Assembly (NCBI GenBank): GCA_017880705.1
Contig: JADGRS010000247.1
Span: forward strand, 1-5,371
DNA length: 5,371 nucleotides
Direction of reading: 5' to 3'
Source of the DNA: Burkholderiales bacterium
GTDB lineage: Bacteria > Pseudomonadota > Gammaproteobacteria > Burkholderiales > Usitatibacteraceae
Within the stretch, counting starts at the first letter, position 1. Each line of letters starts with the position of its first letter. Positions 1-5,371 of the stretch are shown here, one piece after another. Both the position numbers and the translations under genes were made by a program. The notes below the pieces were generated by a model. The model saw only the letters and a list, made by a program, of their open reading frames with translations. It searched no databases and was not told the origin of the DNA.

Positions 1-209
1 ATGGTTTCCAGGTCCCAGCCGCTGCCCTTGATGTACAGGACGTTTTCATCCTCGCCGAACAGATTCTTCTGCACCAGCTTGACCGAGGTATTGCCGCCAC
101 CGTGCAGCACCAGGGTCTTGTCGCGCCCGAGCAGGCGCGAGGTGTAGACGCGCTGCCCCAGGTCCCCGGGCAACTGCGCGGCCTCGGTATCGTTCCACAA
201 GCTCTTCAT
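1..209 (-). CDS. Class II aldolase-type protein, probable bifunctional aldolase/short-chain dehydrogenase (N-terminal fragment)
   Basis: This is the 5' end of a gene that leaves the window at base 1; 69 codons are present. The ATG at 209-207 opens a protein beginning MKSLWNDTEAAQ, with TLVLHGGGNTSVK at residues 32-44 and LYIKGSGWDLET at 58-69. A glycine-rich GGGNTS(V/A)K segment followed by KGSGWDL is typical of the N-terminal class II aldolase/adducin domain in the RhaD-like bifunctional aldolase/short-chain dehydrogenase family. Those proteins act on sugar or lactaldehyde-type substrates in the cytoplasm and are usually over 600 residues long. The dehydrogenase half would lie outside the window, so the fusion is inferred. 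A GTG lies directly before the ATG and could be the real start; neither has a good Shine-Dalgarno sequence. Codon choice is less GC-extreme than in pyrC or the DUF3025 gene. A palindromic repeat ends 20 bases upstream of the start. Confidence 0.8.
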   Translation of the reverse strand, partial: MKSLWNDTEAAQLPGDLGQRVYTSRLLGRDKTLVLHGGGNTSVKLVQKNLFGEDENVLYIKGSGWDLET

Positions 210-228
210 CACTCGACGATGGTAGATT

Positions 229-326
229 GAAATTGGTGTCAGGTACGAATTTCGGATGAGGTACGAATTTCGGATGCATCGGCAGGCCGATGCTCATCGC
301 CGAAATTCGTACCTGACACCAATTTC
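229..326. repeat. Palindromic intergenic element, copy 1 (27-bp perfect terminal inverted repeat)
   Basis: Bases 229-255 are an exact reverse complement of bases 300-326 (27 of 27). The arms contain GGTGTCAGGTACGAATTTC. Between them is a perfect 8-bp hairpin, GCATCGGC / GCCGATGC (276-283 and 286-293), with a 2-base apex. The left side carries two tandem copies of AGGTACGAATTTCGGATG (241-258 and 259-276). Read on the minus strand, the core aligns without gaps with copy 2 at 2255-2335, so the two copies are inverted relative to each other. No open reading frame or obvious target-site duplication is present. The architecture resembles REP/BIME or small MITE-like repeats mobilised by a transposase elsewhere, but the family is not identified. 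It lies in a same-strand gap between the DUF3025 stop and the aldolase-type start, so it would be transcribed as a long hairpin. No T-tract follows it, so it is not a classical intrinsic terminator. Confidence 0.9.
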
Positions 327-347
327 AAGTCCGTGACAGCGGTTTCT

Positions 348-1154
348 TCAGCGCGGGCCCTTGGAGCGGAAGTGCTGCGCGTCGTCGTAGAACGACTCGA
401 GCGCGGTGCCGGGATGCCAGCCCGGAATGCCGAGCACCGGCATCGGCGCCATCGACCGGGGCGAGGGAAAGCGCGCGCGGTCGGCGAAGTGCGCGGCGAC
501 GAGCTCATCCGCGCGCGCCAGCCGCGCGTCCCGCGCGAGGGAGAAGAACGATCGCTGCGCATCGACGAACACCGTCTTCGCGACCATGCCGAGGTAAGGC
601 GCGAGCGCCTGCTCGCAGAGCGCGTGCCCGAACGCGAAGAATTCCATGCTCGCCTCGACCTCGGAGCGCCGATGCCAGAAGAGATCCTTCCACGCGAAAG
701 CGGGAATCAGCTGCGAGAGCTCGGCGGAGCTCGACGCCACGATGACGCCTCCCTCGTCGAAGAGCGTGAGCGCGTCGCGCTCCGGGCTGCGCCGCCGCGC
801 TTCGTCCTCGCCGCGCTCCTCGAGGATCGCGGCGTGCTGCGCGTTGATCGCGGCCTTGGCCTTCGGGAATGTGATCCACACGAGGGCGTTGAAGAGGTCG
901 TGCCAGTTTTCCCGCCGCGTCTCGACCTCACCCGATTCGGCGATGCGCAGCTCGTAGTAGCGCCGCTCGCGGTCCGTGTGCTGGCGGGGATTCACGAAGC
1001 GAAGCGGCTTGCCGCGCGAGGTGACGATCCCGCCGGCCGCTTGCGTAAGCTCGTCGTGCGTGGGCCAGCGTTCGGCGGGAAGGCGCCCGAGCGCGCCTTC
1101 GAGCGGCGCGAAGACGGGCGAGCGCATTCGCTCCCGGGCGCGATCCCAATCCAC
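348..1154 (-). CDS. DUF3025 family protein, function unknown
   Basis: The predicted protein has 268 residues and matches the DUF3025 family as I recognise it, which is common in betaproteobacteria and has no established function. Recognisable blocks are YYELRIAESGEVETRRENWHDLFNALVW at residues 67-93 in two conserved stretches (YYELR and the aromatic NWHDLFNALVW), FDEGGVIV at 132-139, DLFWHRR at 157-163, GHALCEQALAPY at 176-187 and PMPVLGIPGWHP near the C-terminus (237-248). There is no signal peptide or membrane segment, so it is probably cytoplasmic. The GTG start at 1154 lies only 6 bases after the pyrC stop and has no Shine-Dalgarno sequence, which suggests translational coupling with pyrC. 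An alternative is the in-frame ATG at 1127, codon 10, preceded by GGGAG four bases upstream. The neighbourhood suggests co-expression with pyrimidine synthesis but does not show a role in it. Confidence 0.88.
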   Translation of the reverse strand: MDWDRARERMRSPVFAPLEGALGRLPAERWPTHDELTQAAGGIVTSRGKPLRFVNPRQHTDRERRYYELRIAESGEVETRRENWHDLFNALVWITFPKAKAAINAQHAAILEERGEDEARRRSPERDALTLFDEGGVIVASSSAELSQLIPAFAWKDLFWHRRSEVEASMEFFAFGHALCEQALAPYLGMVAKTVFVDAQRSFFSLARDARLARADELVAAHFADRARFPSPRSMAPMPVLGIPGWHPGTALESFYDDAQHFRSKGPR

Positions 1155-1160
1155 GGAGGC

Positions 1161-2198
1161 CTAGCCGGCGACGCGCCAGGCGATCGTCTGTCCCGCGCGC
1201 AGCGGAACGACGGTCTCCGCGCCGAACGGATACTCGTCCGGCACCTGCCACTCCACGCGCTCGAGAGTGATCTTGCCCTTGTTGCGCGGCAGCCCGTAGA
1301 AGTCGGCGCCGAAATGGCTCGCGAACGCCTCGAGCTTGTCGAGCGCGCCGGCCGCGTGGAACGCCTCCGCGTAGAGCTCGAGCGCGGCGTGGGCGGTGTA
1401 GAGGCCCGCGTGCCCGCAATCCGTCTCCTTGCTGCGGCGCGTGTGTGGCGCGGAGTCGGTGCCGAGGAAAAACCGGGGATTGCCCGACATCGCCGCCTTC
1501 ACGAGCGCGCGGCGATGGGGCTCGCGCTTGAGCACCGGCAGGCAATAGTGATGGGGCCGCAGCCCGCCGGAGAACATCGCGTTGCGGTTCAGGAGCAGGT
1601 GATGCACGGTGACGGTCGCGGCGACGGTCTCGGGCGCGCGCTCGACGAACGCCGCCGCCTCGTGGGTCGTGATGTGCTCGAGCACGATCTTCAGCTTCGG
1701 GAAGCGCTTCGCGAGCGGCGCGAGCGTGCGCTCGAGGAACACGACCTCGCGATCGAAGACGTCCACTTCAGGATCGGTGACCTCGCCGTGCATGAGCAGC
1801 GGCATTCCCGCGGCCTGCATCGCCTCGAGCACCGCGTCGCACTTGCGCAGGTCCGTCACGCCCGAGGCGGAGTTGGTGGTCGCGCCGGCGGGGTAGTACT
1901 TCACCGCCTTGATGAATCCCGCGGCGCGCGCCTTCTCGATTTCCGCGGCCGGCATCTCGTCGGTAAGGTAGAGCGTCATCAGGGGCTCGAAGCCCGCGCC
2001 CTTCGGCAGCGCCGCGAGAATGCGCTCGCGGTAGGCCTTCGCCTCCTTCACGGTCACGACCGGAGGCTTCAGGTTCGGCATCACGATCGCGCGCGCGAAT
2101 TGCCGCGCCGTCGCTCCCACCACCGACTCCATGAGGTCGCCGTCGCGAAGGTGCGCGTGCCAGTCGTCGGGGCGGGTGATCGTGATCGATTCGGCCAT
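1161..2198 (-). CDS. pyrC: Dihydroorotase, class II (PyrC)
   Basis: PyrC cyclises N-carbamoyl-L-aspartate to L-dihydroorotate, the third step of de novo UMP synthesis, in the cytoplasm as a homodimeric zinc enzyme. The protein has 345 residues, the usual size for the E. coli-type class II enzyme. All expected active-site residues are visible: metal-binding H14 and H16 with substrate-binding R18 in [11 protein letters not shown]42 in MPNLKPP, the lysine that becomes carboxylated (K100 in VKYYPAG), H137 in [10 protein letters not shown]175 in LEHITTHE, and D248 with H252 in FLGTDSAPH. The ATG at 2198 is the only sensible start because the family motif begins within 15 residues. CCGGAG directly abuts the ATG, too close for normal ribosome pairing. 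A TATAAT box sits 8 bases upstream, so the mRNA may be almost leaderless. The DUF3025 gene follows after 6 bases in the same unit. Confidence 0.97.
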   Translation of the reverse strand: MAESITITRPDDWHAHLRDGDLMESVVGATARQFARAIVMPNLKPPVVTVKEAKAYRERILAALPKGAGFEPLMTLYLTDEMPAAEIEKARAAGFIKAVKYYPAGATTNSASGVTDLRKCDAVLEAMQAAGMPLLMHGEVTDPEVDVFDREVVFLERTLAPLAKRFPKLKIVLEHITTHEAAAFVERAPETVAATVTVHHLLLNRNAMFSGGLRPHHYCLPVLKREPHRRALVKAAMSGNPRFFLGTDSAPHTRRSKETDCGHAGLYTAHAALELYAEAFHAAGALDKLEAFASHFGADFYGLPRNKGKITLERVEWQVPDEYPFGAETVVPLRAGQTIAWRVAG

Positions 2199-2206
2199 CT
2201 CCGGAG

Positions 2207-2212
2207 ATTATA
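2207..2212 (-). promoter_or_regulatory. Candidate -10 box (TATAAT) for pyrC
   Basis: On the minus strand, bases 2212-2207 read exactly TATAAT, which stands out in this GC-rich sequence. Eight bases separate it from the pyrC ATG at 2198, so initiation about 7 bases downstream would give a transcript with a leader of zero to a few bases. No good -35 hexamer lies at the standard 17-base spacing. The best match, CTGACA at 2232-2227, is inside a decayed repeat arm and only 14 bases away. The box is directly visible; its activity is inferred. Confidence 0.5.
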
Positions 2213-2217
2213 GAGAT

Positions 2218-2250
2218 GAAAACTGGTGTCAGAGACCAATTTCCGGAATG
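2218..2250. repeat. Decayed half copy of the palindromic element
   Basis: Bases 2218-2232 (GAAAACTGGTGTCAG) match the left arm of copy 2 at 2255-2269 in 14 of 15 positions. The following AATTTCCGGAATG resembles the AATTTCGGATG part of the arm with small insertions. ACCAATTTCC at 2235-2244 can also pair with the start of the next arm (2254-2264), with one extra A, to form a separate small hairpin. This looks like the remnant of an older insertion next to the intact copy. Confidence 0.6.
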
Positions 2251-2254
2251 CGCG

Positions 2255-2335
2255 GAAAATTGGTGTCAGGTACGAATTTCGCTAGCGCTCGTCGGCGTGC
2301 CGACGCATCCGAAAATCGTACCTGACACCAATTTC
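2255..2335. repeat. Palindromic intergenic element, copy 2 (terminal inverted repeats)
   Basis: Bases 2257-2281 pair with 2310-2334 as inverted repeats with one mismatch in 25. The arms contain GGTGTCAGGTACGA, the same arm sequence as copy 1. The centre is a perfect 7-bp hairpin, CGTCGGC / GCCGACG (2290-2296 and 2299-2305), with a 2-base apex. Compared with copy 1 read on its minus strand, the central 33 bases have the same length. The hairpin differs by an A-T to G-C change on both sides, so pairing is preserved. The right end overlaps the rsmI stop codon (TGA, 2336-2334). The element fills most of the gap between rsmI and pyrC, both on the minus strand. There is no T-tract and no reading frame of its own. 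Confidence 0.88.
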
Positions 2336-3161
2336 ACTTCTTCAGCTCCAGCGCGAGCGCGTAGAGGGCGTTGCGCTTGCCGCCGGTGATCCTGGTGGCG
2401 AGCGCCACGGCCTGCTTGAGCGGCAGCTCCGCGAGCAGCGCCTCGAGGAGCGCGCGGGGATCGAGGCCCGCGGCGGCTTCGACGGCGCGGCCTTCGATCA
2501 CGAGCACGAACTCGCCGCGCCGGCGGTCGTCGTCGGCCAGGACGAAAGCGTGCGCCTGCGAAAGGGGCATGCGCGTGATCGTCTCGAAGCGCTTGGTGAG
2601 CTCTCGCGCGATCACGACGTCGCGCTCGCCGAGCGCCTCATGCAGATCGGCAAGCGTTGCGGCCACTCGATGGGGCGCCTCGAACAGCACGATCGCCCAG
2701 GGCCCCGCGGCCAGCGCGGCGAGCTTCTCGCGCCGCGCGCTTCCCTTCACGGGGAGAAAGCCCGCGAACACCGCGCCCTCGAACATCAGGCCGCTCGCGG
2801 AAAGCGCCGCCGTGAGGGCGCTCGCCCCCGGCACCGGGATCACCTTCGCTCCGGCGCGGCGCACCGCCTCGACCAACTCGGCGCCCGGATCGCTCACGGC
2901 CGGGGTGCCCGCGTCGCTCACGAGCGCCACCGCCTCGCCATTCGCGATGGCGTGGGCCAGCGCCTCGGCCGCGCGATGCTCGTTGTGGGCATGCAGCGCG
3001 ACGAGCTTCGCGGAGATTCCGAGATGGTTGAGGAGGCCGCGCGTGTTGCGCGTGTCCTCCGCGGCGATCCGGTCCGCGCGCTTCAGCACGTCGATCGCCC
3101 GCAGCGTGATATCGCCGAGATTTCCTATGGGAGTCGCCACCACATATAATCCCGGTTCCAA
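2334..3161 (-). CDS. rsmI: 16S rRNA (cytidine(1402)-2'-O)-methyltransferase RsmI
   Basis: RsmI 2'-O-methylates the ribose of C1402 in the 16S rRNA decoding centre, using S-adenosylmethionine. The sequence has the tetrapyrrole-methylase fold signatures in order: LYVVATPIGNLGDIT near the N-terminus, AEDTR at 34-38, HAHNE at 57-61, VSDAGTPAVSDPG at 81-93, VPGASALTAALSASGL at 110-125, FLPVKG at 135-140 and FEAPHR further on. The C-terminal LPLKQAVALATRITGGKRNALY segment is the usual RsmI helix-turn-helix tail. From the TTG at 3161 it has 275 residues; the E. coli enzyme has 286. The start is uncertain. GTG codons at 3143 and 3140 are possible but would clip the first strand. A TTG at 3233 has an ideal AAGGAG seven bases upstream (3246-3241), but would add 24 unremarkable residues and overlap the divergent gene. 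The stop codon lies in the end of repeat copy 2. Confidence 0.95.
   Translation of the reverse strand: MEPGLYVVATPIGNLGDITLRAIDVLKRADRIAAEDTRNTRGLLNHLGISAKLVALHAHNEHRAAEALAHAIANGEAVALVSDAGTPAVSDPGAELVEAVRRAGAKVIPVPGASALTAALSASGLMFEGAVFAGFLPVKGSARREKLAALAAGPWAIVLFEAPHRVAATLADLHEALGERDVVIARELTKRFETITRMPLSQAHAFVLADDDRRRGEFVLVIEGRAVEAAAGLDPRALLEALLAELPLKQAVALATRITGGKRNALYALALELKK
3121..3150 (+). promoter_or_regulatory. Candidate promoter for the LpoA-like/yraN/gmhA unit, inside the rsmI 5' end
   Basis: A perfect TATAAT lies at 3145-3150 on the plus strand. TTTCCT (3121-3126, 18-base spacer) or TTCCTA (3122-3127, 17-base spacer) is a weak -35 candidate. Initiation near 3157 would give a leader of about 60 GC-rich bases before the ATG at 3220. 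The box falls on rsmI codons 5-6 (TTA TAT), and nearby rsmI codons are also AT-rich (ATA, AAT), which is unusual for this gene. The sequence match is seen; promoter activity is inferred. Confidence 0.5.
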
Positions 3162-3219
3162 TGCCGCGTCCCGCGGATCTCCCGCGCGCGGCGCCCCGGA
3201 GTCCGTGGCCGCCTTCCCG

Positions 3220-4404
3220 ATGTCGCGTTTCAACGCGCTGCTCCTTCTCTTCGTCACCTCGGTGGTGTCGCCGGCATTCTCGGCCGACACGAAGCCGGGC
3301 ACAACCACGGCCCCGCAGGTGGCGCCGCGCGACGACGACATCGATCCCGCCACGGGCCTCGCGCGCTCGAGCGTCGTGAGGCCGCTCCTCGGCGCCCCGC
3401 CGCTGCCCGAACCGCGCCGCGCCCCGGGGCCGGCGCGCCCGCACATCGCGCTCATCCTGCCGACGACTTCGCCCTCGCTCGGCCGGCTCGCCGACGCGGT
3501 GCGCCAGGGATTCACGGCGGCCGCGGAGGCCGGAGGCAAGGACGCGACGCCCGTCAACGTGACCGGCATCGAGAACGAGGGACCCGCGCTGCTCGATGCG
3601 TGCCGCGCCTCGCAGGCCGCGGGCGCGCTCCTCGTGGTCGCGGCGATGACCCGCGACGCGGCGAGCCTGCTGGTGAAAAGCGATTGCCCGCGCCAGCCAG
3701 TGCTCGCGTTGAACGATCCGCAAGCCGAGGCGAACGAAATCCCCGCGAACCTGTACAGCGTCTCGCTCTCCCTCGACAACGAGGCGAAGCAGGTGGCCCT
3801 TCTCGCCGTCGCCGAAGGCTGGCGCTCCGCGATCGTGATCACCTCGGGCACGCCCCTCGCCAAGCGCGTGCAGGAGGCATTCGAACGCGAGTGGTCGCGC
3901 GCCGCGGGACAGATCGCGGGCCGCCTCACCTTCGCCGGCACGGCGGAAGACGCGCCGCTGGTGCGCGAGCGCATGGCGAACGTCCGCGCGGACATGGTCT
4001 TCATGGCGCTCGACCCGCCCGAGGCGCGCAACGTGCGCCCCTACATCTCCGGGATGCTGCCCCTCTACGGAACCTCGATGAGCATCAACCCGCGCGCGGA
4101 GGCGATCGTCAACCTGGACCTGCAGGGCATGCGTTACGTGGAGATGCCCTGGTTCGTCCAGCCCGATCATCCGGCCGTCATGGTCTACCCGGTTCCCCGC
4201 GGCATGTCCATCGAGGAGGAGCGCCTCTACGCCTTCGGCATCGACGCCTACCGCATCGCGCAACAGTTGCTGCATGGAGACAAGCGCGCGCCGCTGGATG
4301 GCGTCACCGGCAGGCTCACTCTCGAGCCGCCGACGCGCTACGCGCGCGCCCTCACGCCCGCCGAGGTCGATGGAGGACGCGTCATCCCGCTGCGCGCGCC
4401 ATGA
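3220..4404 (+). CDS. Penicillin-binding protein activator, LpoA/LppC-like periplasmic protein
   Basis: The predicted protein has 394 residues and is exported. It begins with MSRFN, a hydrophobic core (ALLLLFVTSVV), and a likely signal peptidase I site at AFS|AD (residues 19-22). A Pro/Thr-rich linker to about residue 72 is followed by a type I periplasmic-binding fold starting HIALILPTTSPSLGRLADAVRQG and running to the C-terminus. This corresponds to the C-terminal LppC domain of E. coli LpoA, the outer-membrane lipoprotein that activates PBP1A. The N-terminal TPR domain of the 678-residue E. coli protein is absent, and there is no lipobox cysteine. The only cysteines are C128 and C156, which could form a disulfide. 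Its place between rsmI and yraN matches E. coli yraM. ATG 3220 lacks a Shine-Dalgarno sequence. GTG 3205 is in frame, with GGAG three bases before it, and also gives a good signal peptide. PBP activation is inferred from family and synteny. Confidence 0.87.
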   Translation: MSRFNALLLLFVTSVVSPAFSADTKPGTTTAPQVAPRDDDIDPATGLARSSVVRPLLGAPPLPEPRRAPGPARPHIALILPTTSPSLGRLADAVRQGFTAAAEAGGKDATPVNVTGIENEGPALLDACRASQAAGALLVVAAMTRDAASLLVKSDCPRQPVLALNDPQAEANEIPANLYSVSLSLDNEAKQVALLAVAEGWRSAIVITSGTPLAKRVQEAFEREWSRAAGQIAGRLTFAGTAEDAPLVRERMANVRADMVFMALDPPEARNVRPYISGMLPLYGTSMSINPRAEAIVNLDLQGMRYVEMPWFVQPDHPAVMVYPVPRGMSIEEERLYAFGIDAYRIAQQLLHGDKRAPLDGVTGRLTLEPPTRYARALTPAEVDGGRVIPLRAP

Positions 4405-4802
4405 GCCCGCGCATGGCGACGGGGCGCGTCACGGCGGCGCAGGCGGCGGGCGGCGCCGCGGAGGATGCGGCGGCGCGCTTTCTCGAGGAACGCGGCCTGG
4501 AGATCGTCGCGCGCAACTACCGCACGCGGCTGGGGGAAATCGATCTCGTCGCCCGCGATGGCGCGACGCTCGTGTTCGTCGAGGTGCGCATGCGCTCGAG
4601 CGATCGCTTCGGCGGCGGCGCCGAGAGCATCGGCTGGCGCAAGCGCTCGCGCGTCGAGGCCGCGGCGCGGCAATACCTCGCGCGCCTTCGCCGCGAGCCC
4701 GCCTGCCGCTTCGACGTCGTCACCCTCGACGGCGGCACGCCCGTGTGGATCAAGGGGGCGTTCGAAGCGCGTGAAGTAGAATCCTCGGGTTATGCGAGCT
4801 GA
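4401..4802 (+). CDS. yraN: YraN family (UPF0102) endonuclease-fold protein
   Basis: The 133-residue protein is a standard-length YraN/UPF0102 member. This small cytoplasmic family has a predicted PD-(D/E)XK nuclease fold and no firmly established function. Family landmarks are [19 protein letters not shown] at residues 17-35 (helix and first strand), [17 protein letters not shown] with E46 and D48, LVFVEVRMR with E61 and R63 where classical nucleases have Lys, and the [23 protein letters not shown] helix. Arg in place of Lys is, as far as I recall, common in this family and not a sign of decay. The ATG at 4401 overlaps the upstream stop as ATGA, and no Shine-Dalgarno sequence is visible, so translation is probably coupled to the LpoA-like gene. 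A second in-frame ATG is at 4413. Confidence 0.93.
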   Translation: MSPRMATGRVTAAQAAGGAAEDAAARFLEERGLEIVARNYRTRLGEIDLVARDGATLVFVEVRMRSSDRFGGGAESIGWRKRSRVEAAARQYLARLRREPACRFDVVTLDGGTPVWIKGAFEAREVESSGYAS

Positions 4803-4834
4803 TATTCCTTGAGTCCGCGCAAGCGAAAAGTGAA

Positions 4835-5371
4835 ATGGACCACGTAGCCAATCTCAGGAAGCATTTCGAAGAGGGCATCGAGCTGAGGCAGCGCATGGCG
4901 GAAACGATGCCCGCGCAGCTCGCGCGTGCGGGAGAGGCGCTCGCGCACGCGCTCAAGGCCGGAAGGAAAGTGCTCTCGTGCGGCAACGGAGGCTCGGCGG
5001 CCGACAGCCAGCATTTCGCCGCGGAGATGGTGGGGCGGTTCGAGCGCGAGCGTCCGGGCCTTCCCGGCATCGCGCTCACGACGGATACGTCTGCCCTCAC
5101 CGCCATCGCCAACGATTACGACTTCGACCGCGTGTTCGCGAGGCAGGTCGAGGCGCTCGGGCAGGAGGGCGACTTCCTGCTCGCCATCTCGACCTCGGGC
5201 AATTCGAAGAACGTCATCGAGGCGATCAAGATCGCACAGGCGCGCAACCTCGCCGTCATCGCGCTCACCGGGCGCGACGGCGGCGCCATGGGGAAGATGC
5301 TTCGTCCCCGCGACTTCCACCTCAACGTCGCCCACTCTCGCACCATGCGGGTCCAGGAGATCCACCTCCTC
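4835..5371 (+). CDS. gmhA: SIS-domain phosphoheptose isomerase, GmhA/DiaA type (C-terminus cut off)
   Basis: This gene runs off the right edge after 179 codons; family members are usually about 190-200 residues, so little is missing. GmhA isomerises sedoheptulose 7-phosphate to heptose 7-phosphate for lipopolysaccharide core synthesis. The paralogue DiaA binds DnaA and tunes replication initiation. Visible motifs are [23 protein letters not shown] (two adjoining blocks, residues 47-69), [14 protein letters not shown] at 82-95, the phosphosugar-binding ISTSGNS at 118-124, LTGRDGG at 144-150 and VQEIH at 173-177. H60, E64, R68 and Q174 correspond to active-site or zinc-site positions of GmhA (H61, E65, R69, Q172 in E. 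coli). E. coli DiaA has Ser at the Glu position. Position after yraN matches E. coli yraO/diaA, so residues favour an active isomerase while synteny favours DiaA. The start is ATG 4835; no upstream in-frame ATG, GTG or TTG precedes the nearest stop. The upstream AAAAGTGAA is only a weak ribosome site. Confidence 0.88.
   Translation, partial: MDHVANLRKHFEEGIELRQRMAETMPAQLARAGEALAHALKAGRKVLSCGNGGSAADSQHFAAEMVGRFERERPGLPGIALTTDTSALTAIANDYDFDRVFARQVEALGQEGDFLLAISTSGNSKNVIEAIKIAQARNLAVIALTGRDGGAMGKMLRPRDFHLNVAHSRTMRVQEIHLL

Noticed and set aside
229..326. CRISPR array or riboswitch
   Set aside because: There are only two short tandem units with no spacers, and the structure is a terminal inverted repeat rather than a conserved ligand-binding fold.
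333..2213. A 626-codon open frame on the plus strand opposite pyrC and DUF3025
   Set aside because: Its translation is Arg/Glu/His-rich low-complexity sequence, and the opposite strand encodes two clear protein families. Long antisense frames are expected at this GC content.
2255..2335. Intrinsic terminator after rsmI
   Set aside because: The hairpin is strong but has no following T-tract in either direction. The related copy 1 lies upstream of another gene, so a mobile repeat explains it better, although it may still reduce read-through.
2371..3219. N-terminal extension of the LpoA-like frame across rsmI
   Set aside because: It is antisense to rsmI. The signal peptide starting at 3220 (or 3205) marks the real N-terminus.
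3162..4031. Upstream extension of the rsmI frame giving a 565-residue protein
   Set aside because: The extension is antisense to the LpoA-like gene, is Ala/Ser/Arg-rich with no domain, and RsmI normally begins a few residues before LYVVATPIGNL.
2638..4275. A 545-codon minus-strand frame opposite the LpoA-like gene and rsmI
   Set aside because: Arg/Gly/Ala-rich shadow with no recognisable motif, overlapping well-supported genes.
4777..4782. TAGAAT as a -10 box for the SIS-domain gene
   Set aside because: No -35 match is present at suitable spacing, and the gene follows yraN by only 32 bases, so co-transcription is simpler.

Overview
The window is GC-rich chromosomal DNA from what looks like a betaproteobacterium, possibly an uncultured one. 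Three things suggest this: strongly GC-biased codons, a class II dihydroorotase gene followed directly by a DUF3025 gene, and the cluster rsmI / LpoA-like / yraN / SIS isomerase. That cluster matches the E. coli yraL-yraM-yraN-yraO order, except that rsmI is divergent here. No gene for RNA, CRISPR array, phage gene or transposase gene is visible.

Left part (minus strand, read right to left): rsmI, a palindromic repeat complex, pyrC and a DUF3025 gene (6 bp apart, one transcription unit), a second palindromic repeat, then the 5' end of a class II aldolase-type gene that leaves the window at base 1. Right part (plus strand): a divergently transcribed unit made of a periplasmic LpoA/LppC-like protein, yraN (4-bp ATGA overlap) and a GmhA/DiaA-type sugar isomerase cut off by the window end. 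The unit appears to start from a TATAAT box that lies inside the first codons of rsmI.

The enzymes are mostly housekeeping: de novo pyrimidine synthesis (PyrC), decoding-centre rRNA methylation (RsmI), a probable peptidoglycan-synthesis helper (LpoA-like), an uncharacterised nuclease-fold protein (YraN), and heptose synthesis or DnaA-linked function (GmhA/DiaA).

The least ordinary content is the pair of intergenic palindromic elements at 229-326 and 2255-2335, plus a decayed half copy at 2218-2250. They share long terminal arms and a central hairpin with a compensatory base-pair change. They lie in opposite orientation on either side of pyrC-DUF3025. They look like REP- or MITE-type non-autonomous repeats of a family I cannot name. 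I see no evidence for a new multi-gene system.
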